A stretch of 26,647 nt of DNA, taken from the NCBI GenBank assembly GCA_029864385.1, contig JAOTTL010000029.1:1-26647 (forward strand), in the 5' to 3' direction. Within the stretch, counting starts at the first letter, position 1, and the number at the start of each line of letters is the position of its first letter. The position numbers and the translations under genes are program-made. Shown here piece by piece: positions 1-7,320 of this stretch. This DNA is from SG8-41 sp029864385. GTDB taxonomy: Bacteria; Pseudomonadota; Gammaproteobacteria; Burkholderiales; SG8-41. Under the pieces are notes generated by a model. That model saw only the letters and a list, made by a program, of their open reading frames with translations, was not told the origin of the DNA and ran no database searches.

Positions 1-273
1 TGCCGTGCCCGCGAACATACCAAGCCAGCATACGACTCCCGCCAGCGTGGTCGCACGCACGATGCGCATGACCCCGCCGGCATCGGCCAGCCAGCCCCAG
101 AGATGCGGCGCGGTCATCCGCGCAACCGCAGGCAGCGCCATCACGGTCCCGATCTCGACCGGAGAGAGGCCAACCGCTTTCAGGTAAATGCTGAAGAAGG
201 GTGCGAAAGCACCCAGGTAGGCGAAGTAGAAGAAATAGAAGCCGGCGAGGCGCCGGCGAGGCAGATCGGCCAT
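1..273 (-). CDS. MFS transporter, N-terminal part (runs off the window)
   Basis: The reverse strand encodes about 91 residues from an ATG at 273, open to the window edge. The protein begins MADLPRRRLAGFYFFYFAYL and continues with an aromatic first membrane helix, then FSIYLKAVGLSPVEIG and a loop ending GWLADAGG. This matches the first two helices and the conserved helix 2-3 loop of MFS sugar/nucleoside or phenylpropionate-type transporters (MFS_1-like). The start lies 16 bases after the aroC stop with a GAGG motif just upstream, so it is probably the last gene of the aroC operon. The substrate cannot be told from this fragment; the rest lies outside the window. Confidence 0.8.
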   Translation of the reverse strand, partial: MADLPRRRLAGFYFFYFAYLGAFAPFFSIYLKAVGLSPVEIGTVMALPAVARMTAPHLWGWLADAGGVMRIVRATTLAGVVCWLGMFAGTA

Positions 274-289
274 CGCCTCGATGCCGCGG

Positions 290-1453
290 CTAAGCTTCGT
301 CGGGGTCCGGGTTCTCGACCGCTGCCGCGCCGCGCAGCTTATCAATCACTTCAGCAGGCGCCTGGGCCGGCACGCGGGGAGTCTCACACGCCACATCCGC
401 GTTCTGTGCGCGGTGGCGCAGCGCGTGGTCCATGAGCGTCAATGCCATCATCGCCTCGCAAATCGGCGTGGCGCGAATGCCGACGCAGGGATCGTGGCGC
501 CCGTGCGTCTCGACAATAGTTGGCCTGCCCGCCGTGTCGATCGTGCTCCGCGCCAGGCGAATACTCGAGGTCGGTTTCACCGCGACGTGAACGACGATGT
601 CCTGGCCCGTCGAGATGCCGCCCAGGACACCACCTGCGTTATTGGAGAGAAATCCCTGCGGTGTCATCTCATCGGAGTGCTCCGTGCCCTTCTGGGCCAC
701 CGAGCGGAAACCCGCACCGATCTCCACGCCTTTCACCGCGTTGATGCTCATCATGTTGTAGGCGAGCTCCGCGTCGAGCTTGTCGTAAACCGGCTCGCCC
801 CAACCCACCGGTACGCTCTGCGCGAGGGTCGTGATCCGCGCACCGCAGGAGTCGCCCGACTTGCGCAGCTTGTCCATGAACGCCTCGAGCTCGGGCACGA
901 TCTCGGCGTTGGGCGCGAAGAACGGGTTCACGGCGACCGCATCCCATGTCTTGAACGGGATTTCGATCGGTCCCAACTGCGCCATCCAGCCGCGCACCAT
1001 GACCCCATAGCGCTCCCGGAGCCACTTCTTCGCGATCGCAGCGGCCGCGACGCGCACCGCTGTTTCACGCGCGGATTGGCGCCCGCCGCCGCGATAGTCA
1101 CGGATGCCATATTTCTGCCAATAGGTATAGTCGGCATGGCCCGGGCGGAACATGTCCTTGATCTTCGAGTAATCCTTGCTGCGAGCATCGACGTTGCGAA
1201 TGAGCAAGGCGATGGGCGTGCCGGTCGTCCGGCCGTCGAAGACGCCCGAGAGAATTTCCACGACGTCTTCCTCACGCCGCTGCGTCACGTGCCGCGACGT
1301 GCCAGGCTTGCGCCGATCGAGCTCGGGCTGGATGTCGGATTCGGAGAGCGTCAATCCTGGCGGACAGCCGTCCACCACGCAGCCGATCGCGGGCCCGTGG
1401 CTCTCGCCGAACGAGGTCACGCAAAAGAGCTTACCCAGGGTATTGCCTGACAT
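290..1453 (-). CDS. aroC: Chorismate synthase
   Basis: This cytoplasmic enzyme makes chorismate from 5-enolpyruvylshikimate-3-phosphate, the last shikimate-pathway step, using reduced FMN. The 387-residue product has the family signatures in order: GESHGPAIG near the N-terminus, RPGHADYTYWQKYGIRDYRG followed by GGRQSARET around residues 103-130, and GVEIGAGF near residue 240. Length is slightly above the usual 350-365 because of a variable C-terminal tail. It lies between the MFS-PlsC fusion and an MFS gene on the same strand, consistent with an operon. No strong Shine-Dalgarno sequence precedes the ATG at 1453. The long plus-strand open frame over the same bases is a shadow. Confidence 0.97.
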   Translation of the reverse strand: MSGNTLGKLFCVTSFGESHGPAIGCVVDGCPPGLTLSESDIQPELDRRKPGTSRHVTQRREEDVVEILSGVFDGRTTGTPIALLIRNVDARSKDYSKIKDMFRPGHADYTYWQKYGIRDYRGGGRQSARETAVRVAAAAIAKKWLRERYGVMVRGWMAQLGPIEIPFKTWDAVAVNPFFAPNAEIVPELEAFMDKLRKSGDSCGARITTLAQSVPVGWGEPVYDKLDAELAYNMMSINAVKGVEIGAGFRSVAQKGTEHSDEMTPQGFLSNNAGGVLGGISTGQDIVVHVAVKPTSSIRLARSTIDTAGRPTIVETHGRHDPCVGIRATPICEAMMALTLMDHALRHRAQNADVACETPRVPAQAPAEVIDKLRGAAAVENPDPDEA

Positions 1454-1535
1454 CGCGCGAGCTAAAACTCTAGAAAATTCAACGAGAAGTTTAACATAAA
1501 GGTCGCTTTATAACGGCTCCCAGGCGACGCCACAC

Positions 1536-3422
1536 TCATCTCCAGTCGCCGCGCAGTGCCAGTACCTTTTGCTGCAGCCCCTCGGGTGTCGCTACATACG
1601 GCGGCACAACCGGTCCCGCAACAAGCGCGATCTTTGAGAACGCCCCGCGCCTGAAGGGGCGCGTCAAGGCGGAGCCTCCCATCCGGCTGAAAAAGCTGCC
1701 CCACAGCCCGCGCAGCGCCATTGGCACCACGGGCACCTGGGTGCGCTCGACAATGCGCTTTATACCGGGACGGAACGGGGACATCTCGCCCGTGTCGGTG
1801 AGCCTGCCTTCCGGGAAGATGCCAATGAGATCGCCGTGCTCCAGCGCCCGCGCAATCTCGTCGTAGGCGCGCTCGAGGAGTTCCGGGTCTTCTCTCGCTG
1901 AGGCGATCGGTATCGCGCGCCCGGTGCGAAACACGAAGTTCAGTATCGGCATCCGAAAGTAGCGGTGGTCCATCACGAACCGGACGGGGCGGCGACAAGC
2001 GGCGGCGATGATCAGGGCGTCGACGAAGCTCACGTGGTTGCATACGAGCACGGCTCCACCCTCCTCCGGAACGTGCTCGAGCCCTGTTTTGTCCAGGCGA
2101 TAGACGGAGTGAATCAACAGCCACACCAGGAACCGCATCAGGAATTCGGGCACCAGCGTGTAGATGTAGATGGCCACGGCCGCGTTGAGCAACGCCGTTA
2201 CCAGGAACAGCTGGGGAATCGTGAGCCCGGCCTTGAAGAGCACAATGGCCAGCGTGGCCGCGGCCACCATGAACAGGGCGTTGAGGATGTTGTTGCCCGC
2301 GATGACGCGCGAGCGGTGGCTCGGTTCGCTTCGCGTCTGAATCAACGCGTAGAGCGGCACGATATAAAAGCCGCCGAAGACACCGATGAGTACGAGGTCG
2401 ACGAGAATCCGCCAGTGACCCGCCTCCCCCGCGAACTCGCCGAGGCCAACCGGTCCGTGCCCGACGTGACCGGAGAGGGCCCAATAGAGATCCAGGGCGA
2501 AAAGCGTTAACCCGATCGAGCCGAAAGGCACGAGCCCGATCTCGATCTTGTGCCCGGAAAGCCGCTCACATAACAGTGAGCCCGCCCCGATGCCGACTGA
2601 GAACATGATCAGAAGCAGAGTGACGACGCGCTCGTCGGCAAGGAAAATGTTCCGGCTCAGATTGGGAAATTGCGTCACGAACATCGCGCCGAAGAACCAG
2701 AACCACGAGATTCCCAGCACCGAAAGGAACACTGTACGGTTCGTGCGCAGGAAACTGAAGTTGCGCCAGGTCTCGGTGACCGGGTTCCAGTTGATTCTTA
2801 GCTGCGGCGCGGGGGGCAGCGCGAAAGGAATGTATCGGCTCAAGACGAGCCCCGCGGCAGAGATGGCGATCGTGGTGATCGCAACGCCTGCGATGCCCCA
2901 TCCGGGTTGCGCGATCATCCAGCCCCCGAGTATCAAGCCAAAAAGGATGGCGATCGACGTGCCGGTCTCTACTAAGGCGTTGCCCCCGATAAGCTCCTCC
3001 TTCTTCAAGAACTGCGGCAGAATGGCGTACTTGACGGGACCGAACAGCGCCGATTGCGTGCCGCTCAGGAACAATGCGAGCAGCAGCACCTCGAGGCTGT
3101 GCAGGAACAGGCCGGCCGCCCCGAGCACCATCACCATGAGCTCGATAAGCACCGTCACCGAGATCAGACGCGATTTCTCGAACTTGTCGGCGAGCTGGCC
3201 GGCCGTGGCCGAAAAGATGAAGAACGGCAGAACGAAAAGCGCCTGCGCCAGGTTCTGCAGCACGTCGGACTGCAGCGTCGAGAAACTCGCCGTTTGATAG
3301 GCGAGCAGGATGAGGAGACCCTGCTTGAAGACGTTGTCATTGAGCGCGCCAAGGAACTGCACGCCGAAGAAAGGCGCGAACCGGCGCGCGAGCAGCAGGC
3401 GAAACTGGCTACGCTCGCGCAC
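1536..3422 (-). CDS. MFS (LplT-like) transporter fused to a PlsC-type acyltransferase
   Basis: The 628-residue product has two parts. Residues 1 to about 420 are an MFS transporter of the lysophospholipid transporter (LplT) type, with FLGALNDNVFKQG at the start and about 12 hydrophobic helices. Residues about 430-628 are a 1-acylglycerol-phosphate acyltransferase domain with the NHVSFVD (HX4D) catalytic motif and the FPEGRLTDTGEM acyl-acceptor motif. By family knowledge such proteins take up lysophospholipids and reacylate them at the inner membrane. Related three-domain proteins also carry an AMP-dependent acyl-ACP synthetase, absent here, so acyl chains would have to be activated elsewhere. 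The start is a GTG at 3422 with only a weak ribosome site. It probably heads the aroC operon. Confidence 0.9.
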   Translation of the reverse strand: MRERSQFRLLLARRFAPFFGVQFLGALNDNVFKQGLLILLAYQTASFSTLQSDVLQNLAQALFVLPFFIFSATAGQLADKFEKSRLISVTVLIELMVMVLGAAGLFLHSLEVLLLALFLSGTQSALFGPVKYAILPQFLKKEELIGGNALVETGTSIAILFGLILGGWMIAQPGWGIAGVAITTIAISAAGLVLSRYIPFALPPAPQLRINWNPVTETWRNFSFLRTNRTVFLSVLGISWFWFFGAMFVTQFPNLSRNIFLADERVVTLLLIMFSVGIGAGSLLCERLSGHKIEIGLVPFGSIGLTLFALDLYWALSGHVGHGPVGLGEFAGEAGHWRILVDLVLIGVFGGFYIVPLYALIQTRSEPSHRSRVIAGNNILNALFMVAAATLAIVLFKAGLTIPQLFLVTALLNAAVAIYIYTLVPEFLMRFLVWLLIHSVYRLDKTGLEHVPEEGGAVLVCNHVSFVDALIIAAACRRPVRFVMDHRYFRMPILNFVFRTGRAIPIASAREDPELLERAYDEIARALEHGDLIGIFPEGRLTDTGEMSPFRPGIKRIVERTQVPVVPMALRGLWGSFFSRMGGSALTRPFRRGAFSKIALVAGPVVPPYVATPEGLQQKVLALRGDWR

Positions 3423-3725
3423 AGCTCGCAGGTCCCAGCCGCATCGCGCACCAGCGCCGGTCCGCCCGGGCAGCCATGCCGCTCAACCGAGCTTGCCGAC
3501 TTTCGCCTCGAGCAGGGTCCCGGTACTGGCACCGAGGCGTGATTTCCAGCGTTGGTGGAATCTGGCGCCGAGCCGCCGCCGGAATGATTCCGTATCCGCG
3601 GTTTTGAATATCATGCCGCGCGCGCACACGCGTCTGCAGCTCATCGGTGAGTGGGTCGGTCTGAACACGCTGTCGAGCCCGGTGCTCATCCGCGGCAGCT
3701 TCTGATCATACCGACACGCAGCCGC
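3423..3725. other. Intergenic stretch with no convincing gene
   Basis: These 303 bases separate the aminopeptidase stop from the start of the MFS-PlsC gene, both on the minus strand. A 68-codon minus frame (3483-3689) exists, but it has no ribosome site and I recognise no family. No clear terminator or tandem repeat was seen, so it may be decayed coding sequence. Confidence 0.5.
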
Positions 3726-5195
3726 TCAGCGCGCCCTGCCCAAGACCGCCCGCAGCAACTCGATGCCCCAGGCTACGCCGAAACCGGTAACATCCGTCCC
3801 GACCGCGCCGAGGCCTCCCTTGCAGCTCGACCCCGAAAGATCCACGTGAATCCACGGCGTATCTCCCACGAAGCGCTTGAGGAAACGGGTCGCGAGAATA
3901 TGGTCGGCCCCTCCTTCCATACTGCACTGTTTGACGTCGGCGATCTGGCTGTCGAGCGCCGCGTCGTAATCCGCATCGAAAGGAAAGGCGCAGACGCGCT
4001 CACCGCTCGCCCGGCCCGCCGCCACTGCGCGCCGCGCGAGTTCCTCATTCGTGGCAAACACGCCGCTATAGCGGTCACCGAGCGCGACGTGCATGCTCCC
4101 CGTAAGCGTGGCGAAATCCGCGATTAGCGCGGGCCTGGCGCGTGCGGCCAGCACGAGCGTATCAGCCAGCGCCATGCGGCCCTCGGCATCTGTATGCACG
4201 ATCTCGATGGTCGTTCCGTTCAGGGCCGTCACCACCTCGTTCTGCTTGTAGGCGCGTGGGCTCAGATGGTTCTGCGCGATCGCCATCCAGCAATCGATCT
4301 CGACCGGCAGCCTGAGCTCTGACGCGGCGAGCATGATGCCCAGTGCCACGGCGGATCCGTTCATGTCCTCATGCATCCCGTGCATGTAACGCGCGCTCTT
4401 CAGATTGTGCCCGCCGGTGTCGAAGCAAATGCCCTTGCCAACCAGCGCAATACGTTTGCGCGGCCGACGACCGCGATACGCGAGACGCACGATGGCCGCA
4501 TCGTCGTCGGCACTGCCCTGAGCGACCGCGACGAAAGCGCCCGCACCCATCTTTCTCAGGCGCTTCATGTCGTAGTCCTCGTGCCGCCAGCCATGCTCGC
4601 GCGCGAGCTTGCGCACCCGCGCGCGGTAGCTGGCGGGGTTGAGCTCGTTCGGCGGCAGCACCGTCAGCTCGCGGCACAGCGTATTGCCGGACGCAATGGC
4701 GCGTTGGGCGCGGAATCCGCTTGCCGAGCGATGTCCATGCAGCCGGATCGAACGTAAGGCCTCCTCTGGCTCCTTTTTGCGCTCGGGCAGGCGGGCGCCA
4801 TTCACCCAGGTCGCATAGACCGCCATTTCCGCCGCGTGCTGGCGCTCGGCTGCGGTTCCGAAGACGCCGATGGCAACGGACTCGGGCCGCTCCGCCAGAA
4901 GGAGCTGCACCGCCTTGCGGATCGCGGTGAGCCGCTCGAACGCCGGTTTCTTGGCGTCGAGCATGACCCAAGCGGCCAGTCCGCCTTGCGGCAAGTCTGT
5001 CGTAATGGGCGATTTGGCCAGGTCCTCCGGTTTCTTCTTGCGCCGGGCGAGCGCCCGCGAAAGCGTGTCCGCGAATGGCAACCCGCGCAGCGACTCCAAA
5101 CGCGACGCCCTGGGCAACACCATCAGCACGTGCCGGACGCTCTCGAGATTCGCAGCCGTCATGGGCCCGCTTGTTTGCTCCAGCTTCGCCAACAT
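3726..5195 (-). CDS. M17-family (leucyl) cytosol aminopeptidase
   Basis: The 489-residue product matches M17 metallo-aminopeptidases, which remove N-terminal residues from peptides with a two-metal centre, usually as cytoplasmic hexamers. The C-terminal half carries GKGICFDTGGHNLK (metal Lys and Asp, catalytic Lys), MHEDMNGSAV (metal Asp) and HTDAEGRM (metal Asp and Glu, catalytic Arg). All expected ligands are present, but the wording departs from the usual NTDAEGR and GITFDSGG, so this is a divergent branch rather than a textbook PepA. The ATG at 5195 is favoured over an internal ATG at 5162 because AGGA sits six bases upstream. A TATAAT box lies further upstream at 5231-5236. The nearest gene downstream is about 300 bases away, so it is probably a single transcription unit. 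Confidence 0.92.
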   Translation of the reverse strand: MLAKLEQTSGPMTAANLESVRHVLMVLPRASRLESLRGLPFADTLSRALARRKKKPEDLAKSPITTDLPQGGLAAWVMLDAKKPAFERLTAIRKAVQLLLAERPESVAIGVFGTAAERQHAAEMAVYATWVNGARLPERKKEPEEALRSIRLHGHRSASGFRAQRAIASGNTLCRELTVLPPNELNPASYRARVRKLAREHGWRHEDYDMKRLRKMGAGAFVAVAQGSADDDAAIVRLAYRGRRPRKRIALVGKGICFDTGGHNLKSARYMHGMHEDMNGSAVALGIMLAASELRLPVEIDCWMAIAQNHLSPRAYKQNEVVTALNGTTIEIVHTDAEGRMALADTLVLAARARPALIADFATLTGSMHVALGDRYSGVFATNEELARRAVAAGRASGERVCAFPFDADYDAALDSQIADVKQCSMEGGADHILATRFLKRFVGDTPWIHVDLSGSSCKGGLGAVGTDVTGFGVAWGIELLRAVLGRAR

Positions 5196-5230
5196 CGGAG
5201 ATCCTAACTTTCTGGTCGACAGGTGCGCGG

Positions 5231-5236
5231 ATTATA
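5231..5236 (-). promoter_or_regulatory. Probable -10 box for the M17 aminopeptidase
   Basis: On the minus strand these bases read TATAAT, the consensus -10 hexamer, 35 bases before the aminopeptidase ATG, giving a leader of about 29 bases. No good -35 hexamer is visible 16-18 bases upstream, so this is tentative. Confidence 0.4.
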
Positions 5237-5283
5237 ACCTTCCATCTCGCGCGCCACGGACTGCGCCGAAGTAGAATTACTCG

Positions 5284-5551
5284 ATGTTGCGCTGGCTACC
5301 GCTCGTTACGCTTCTCGTCGCGCTCAACGCAGCCGCCACGGAAGAAATCGGATGACGAATTCCGCCTTGGCGCCGACCATGCGGCTGATGTCGGCAGGAT
5401 CGTGGCCGACCTCAAGTCCCGTTTTCCGGGCCTCCCCGTGTTCCTGGTTGGCACAAGCCGTGGCACCGTTTCGGCCGCGAGCGCTGGCGCGCACCTGCGC
5501 GAGAACGTGAACTCGGTTCTCGGGCGGCCGTTCCGCAGGAAAATAGACTAA
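5284..5551 (+). pseudogene. Remnant of a secreted alpha/beta hydrolase, internally deleted
   Basis: An ATG at 5284 opens a signal-peptide-like sequence, MLRWLPLVTLLVALNAAATE, which stops after 23 codons. In another frame directly after this, the translation reads DEFRLGADHAADVGRIVADL and then GLPVFLVGTSRGTVSAASAG. That is the nucleophile-elbow region (G-T-S-R-G) of exported serine hydrolases. The segment that should link the signal peptide to this region is missing. The frame is lost again soon after the elbow and ends at 5551, so the C-terminal half with the catalytic Asp and His is gone. It is a non-functional remnant between two divergent genes. The call rests on motif recognition; the exact family is uncertain. 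Confidence 0.7.
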
Positions 5552-5600
5552 AATTTCCGTCGCCTCGCTCCTCAAACTCGTAGGCCTGAATCCTGAGCTC

Positions 5601-6395
5601 ATGCGTCAGTATCTCGACCTGATGAAGCAGGTGCTGGAACACGGCACGCCCAAGATGGATCGAACCGGCACGGGCACGCGCTCGATCTTCGGCGCGCAGC
5701 TGCGTTGCGATCTCGCCGCGGGTTTTCCGCTCCTCACCACCAAGAAGGTCCATCTCAAGTCCATCGTCCATGAGCTGTTGTGGTTCCTTAAGGGCGAGAC
5801 CAATATCCGTTACCTCAAGGACAACGGCGTCACGATCTGGGACGAGTGGGCCGACGCCAAGGGCGACCTCGGGCCGGTCTATGGTTACCAGTGGCGCTCG
5901 TGGCCTGCGGCCGACGGCCGGCACATCGACCAGATAAGCCAGGTCATCGACCAGATCCGGAAGAATCCGGATTCGCGTCGCCTTATCGTGTCGGCCTGGA
6001 ACGTGGCCGACCTGCCCAGGATGGCGCTGTTGCCCTGCCACGCCTTCTTCCAGTTCTATGTCGCGGAGGGCCGGCTCTCGTGCCAGCTCTATCAGCGCAG
6101 CGCCGATTTTTTTCTGGGGGTCCCGTTCAACATTGCTTCTTACGCGCTCCTCACCATGATGGTGGCGCAGGTGTGCGGTCTGAAGCTGGGCGATTTTGTG
6201 CACACGTTCGGCGACGCGCACATCTACCTGAACCACCTCGACCAGGCGCGCGAACAACTCGCGCGCCAGCCGCGTGCCCTGCCGACGATGCGTCTCAACC
6301 CGGCGGTGACGAGCCTCTTCGACTTCTGCTATGAGGACTTCACCCTCGAGAACTACAATCCCCACCCCGCGATCCGTGCGCCGGTCGCCGTCTAG
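5601..6395 (+). CDS. thyA: Thymidylate synthase
   Basis: ThyA methylates dUMP to dTMP with 5,10-methylenetetrahydrofolate, producing dihydrofolate for FolA. The 264-residue product has the length of the E. coli enzyme and its signatures: MDRTGTGTRSIFG near the start, FPLLTTKKVH, the catalytic cysteine in LLPCHAFFQF around residue 146, and QRSADFFLGVPFNIASYA for dUMP binding. It is followed about 100 bases later by folA on the same strand, a common pairing because the reactions are coupled. The ATG has only a weak ribosome site, and the bases just before it (CCTGAATCCTGAG) resemble the heptad repeats seen elsewhere in the window. Confidence 0.97.
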   Translation: MRQYLDLMKQVLEHGTPKMDRTGTGTRSIFGAQLRCDLAAGFPLLTTKKVHLKSIVHELLWFLKGETNIRYLKDNGVTIWDEWADAKGDLGPVYGYQWRSWPAADGRHIDQISQVIDQIRKNPDSRRLIVSAWNVADLPRMALLPCHAFFQFYVAEGRLSCQLYQRSADFFLGVPFNIASYALLTMMVAQVCGLKLGDFVHTFGDAHIYLNHLDQAREQLARQPRALPTMRLNPAVTSLFDFCYEDFTLENYNPHPAIRAPVAV

Positions 6396-6402
6396 CGACG
6401 AC

Positions 6403-6499
6403 AGTTCAGAGTTCCGAGTTCAATGTTCCAAGTTCCAAGTTCCAAGTTCCAAGTTCAAAGTTCAGAACCGAGCGTCCAAGCCTGGAACCTGGAACTTCG
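6403..6499. repeat. Heptad tandem repeat (GTTCCAA) with inverted tail, thyA-folA spacer
   Basis: About nine 7-base units of the form AGTTCCA/AGTTCAG run from 6403 to 6465. After about 15 bases the complement appears as CTGGAACCTGGAAC (6482-6495). Array plus inverted tail could fold into a hairpin. It fills the thyA-folA spacer and ends at the folA start codon. Confidence 0.85.
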
Positions 6500-6530
6500 A
6501 TGATCGACAGCCCGCGGCTGTCGATCATCG
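6498..6530 (+). promoter_or_regulatory. Perfect 13-bp hairpin enclosing the folA start codon
   Basis: CGATGATCGACAG (6498-6510) and CTGTCGATCATCG (6518-6530) are exact reverse complements separated by the 7-base loop CCCGCGG. The folA ATG (6500-6502) lies inside the 5' arm, so in the mRNA it would be buried in a strong stem. A role in limiting folA translation is inference. Confidence 0.6.
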
Positions 6531-7003
6531 TCGCTATGGCCCGCAACCGCGTCATCGGCGCGAGTGGCGCGATTCCCTGGCACCTCCCCGGGGAGCTCAA
6601 GCGCTTCCGGAACATTACGATGGGTCACCACATCATCATGGGCCGCAAGACCTGGGAGTCCATCGGCCGCACGCTCCCGGGCCGCACGTCCGTGATTATC
6701 ACCCGCAATTCCGGCTATCGAGCCCCGGGCGCCCTGGTCACGCATTCGCTCGACGAAGCGATCTCGGCGTGCCGCGGCGACGAAGAGATTTTCGTGATCG
6801 GCGGCGCCGAACTTTATGCGCAGGCACTCCCGCGCGCGAGCCGTCTCTATCTCACGGTAGTGGAGGCCGACGTTGAGGGTGACACGTGGATGCCTGAGCT
6901 CGATGCCGGCATCTGGCGCGAAACCGCATCCCAGTCCTTCGCCGCCGACGAGCGGCATGCCTATCCATACCGATGCAGCATCCATGAGCGGGTCCGGGAT
7001 TAG
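6500..7003 (+). CDS. folA: Dihydrofolate reductase
   Basis: FolA reduces dihydrofolate to tetrahydrofolate with NADPH, regenerating the cofactor spent by ThyA upstream. The 167-residue product shows the DHFR pattern: LSIIVAMARNRVIGASGAIP (first strand and Met20-type loop), WHLPGELKRF with Glu in the position of E. coli Asp27, MGRKTWESIGRTLPGR for NADPH binding, and IFVIGGAELY. The ATG at 6500 gives a normal N-terminus, but there is little ribosome-site sequence and the codon sits within a perfect inverted repeat. The next in-frame ATG would cut off the first strand. The stop is followed in the same frame by a Sel1-repeat remnant. Confidence 0.95.
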   Translation: MIDSPRLSIIVAMARNRVIGASGAIPWHLPGELKRFRNITMGHHIIMGRKTWESIGRTLPGRTSVIITRNSGYRAPGALVTHSLDEAISACRGDEEIFVIGGAELYAQALPRASRLYLTVVEADVEGDTWMPELDAGIWRETASQSFAADERHAYPYRCSIHERVRD

Positions 7004-7246
7004 GCGGCTAACCGGGGCCACGTGCACGCGCAACACAACCTTGGCGTGCTCTATCACCGGGGCAAGGGCGTCGACCACGATCCCGTGCGCGCCTATTTCT
7101 GGGTCAAGGTCGCCGCACTGCAGGGCGACGAGGTCGCCGGCGAGACCGTGGCGAGCGTGGCTGAGGACCTTACTGCGGAGCAGATCCAAGCGGCCGATGC
7201 ACAGGCTGACGCCTGGATGAAGAAGGCACGGAACGGGGTGCGGTAG
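7004..7246 (+). pseudogene. C-terminal remnant of a Sel1-like repeat protein
   Basis: Directly after the folA TAG, in the same frame, the translation reads AANRGHVHAQHNLGVLYHRG, then a conserved KGVDHDPVRAYFWVKVAALQ. This is a good Sel1/TPR-like repeat followed by a short charged tail ending at 7246. Intact Sel1 proteins normally begin with a signal peptide and several repeats. Here the repeat begins abruptly at the folA stop, without an ATG. A GTG at 7022 could start a 74-residue product but has no ribosome site. The simplest reading is a deletion that joined the 3' end of a Sel1 gene to folA. Read-through of the folA TAG would give a fusion, but there is no evidence for that. Confidence 0.65.
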
Positions 7247-7272
7247 CCCTGCGGCCGGGGCCAGAAAACCAT

Positions 7273-7299
7273 AAAAAAGGCGGGCCGACCTGGCCCGCC
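7273..7299 (-). terminator. Intrinsic terminator for the decarboxylase gene
   Basis: GGCGGGCC and GGCCCGCC form a perfect 8-bp stem with a 5-base loop, and on the minus strand the stem is followed by six T residues. It lies about 20 bases after the decarboxylase stop. The plus-strand side lacks a T run, so it acts mainly on the minus strand. Confidence 0.9.
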
Positions 7300-7320
7300 C
7301 TCTCTAGCAGCCTGTCGGAC

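Noticed and set aside
281..1450. 389-codon plus-strand open frame
   Set aside because: It is antisense to a clear aroC with all signature motifs and has Arg/His-rich composition typical of a GC-rich shadow frame.
3483..3689. 68-codon minus-strand open frame between the aminopeptidase and MFS-PlsC genes
   Set aside because: It has an Arg-rich tail, no ribosome site and no recognisable domain; kept only as an undefined intergenic stretch.
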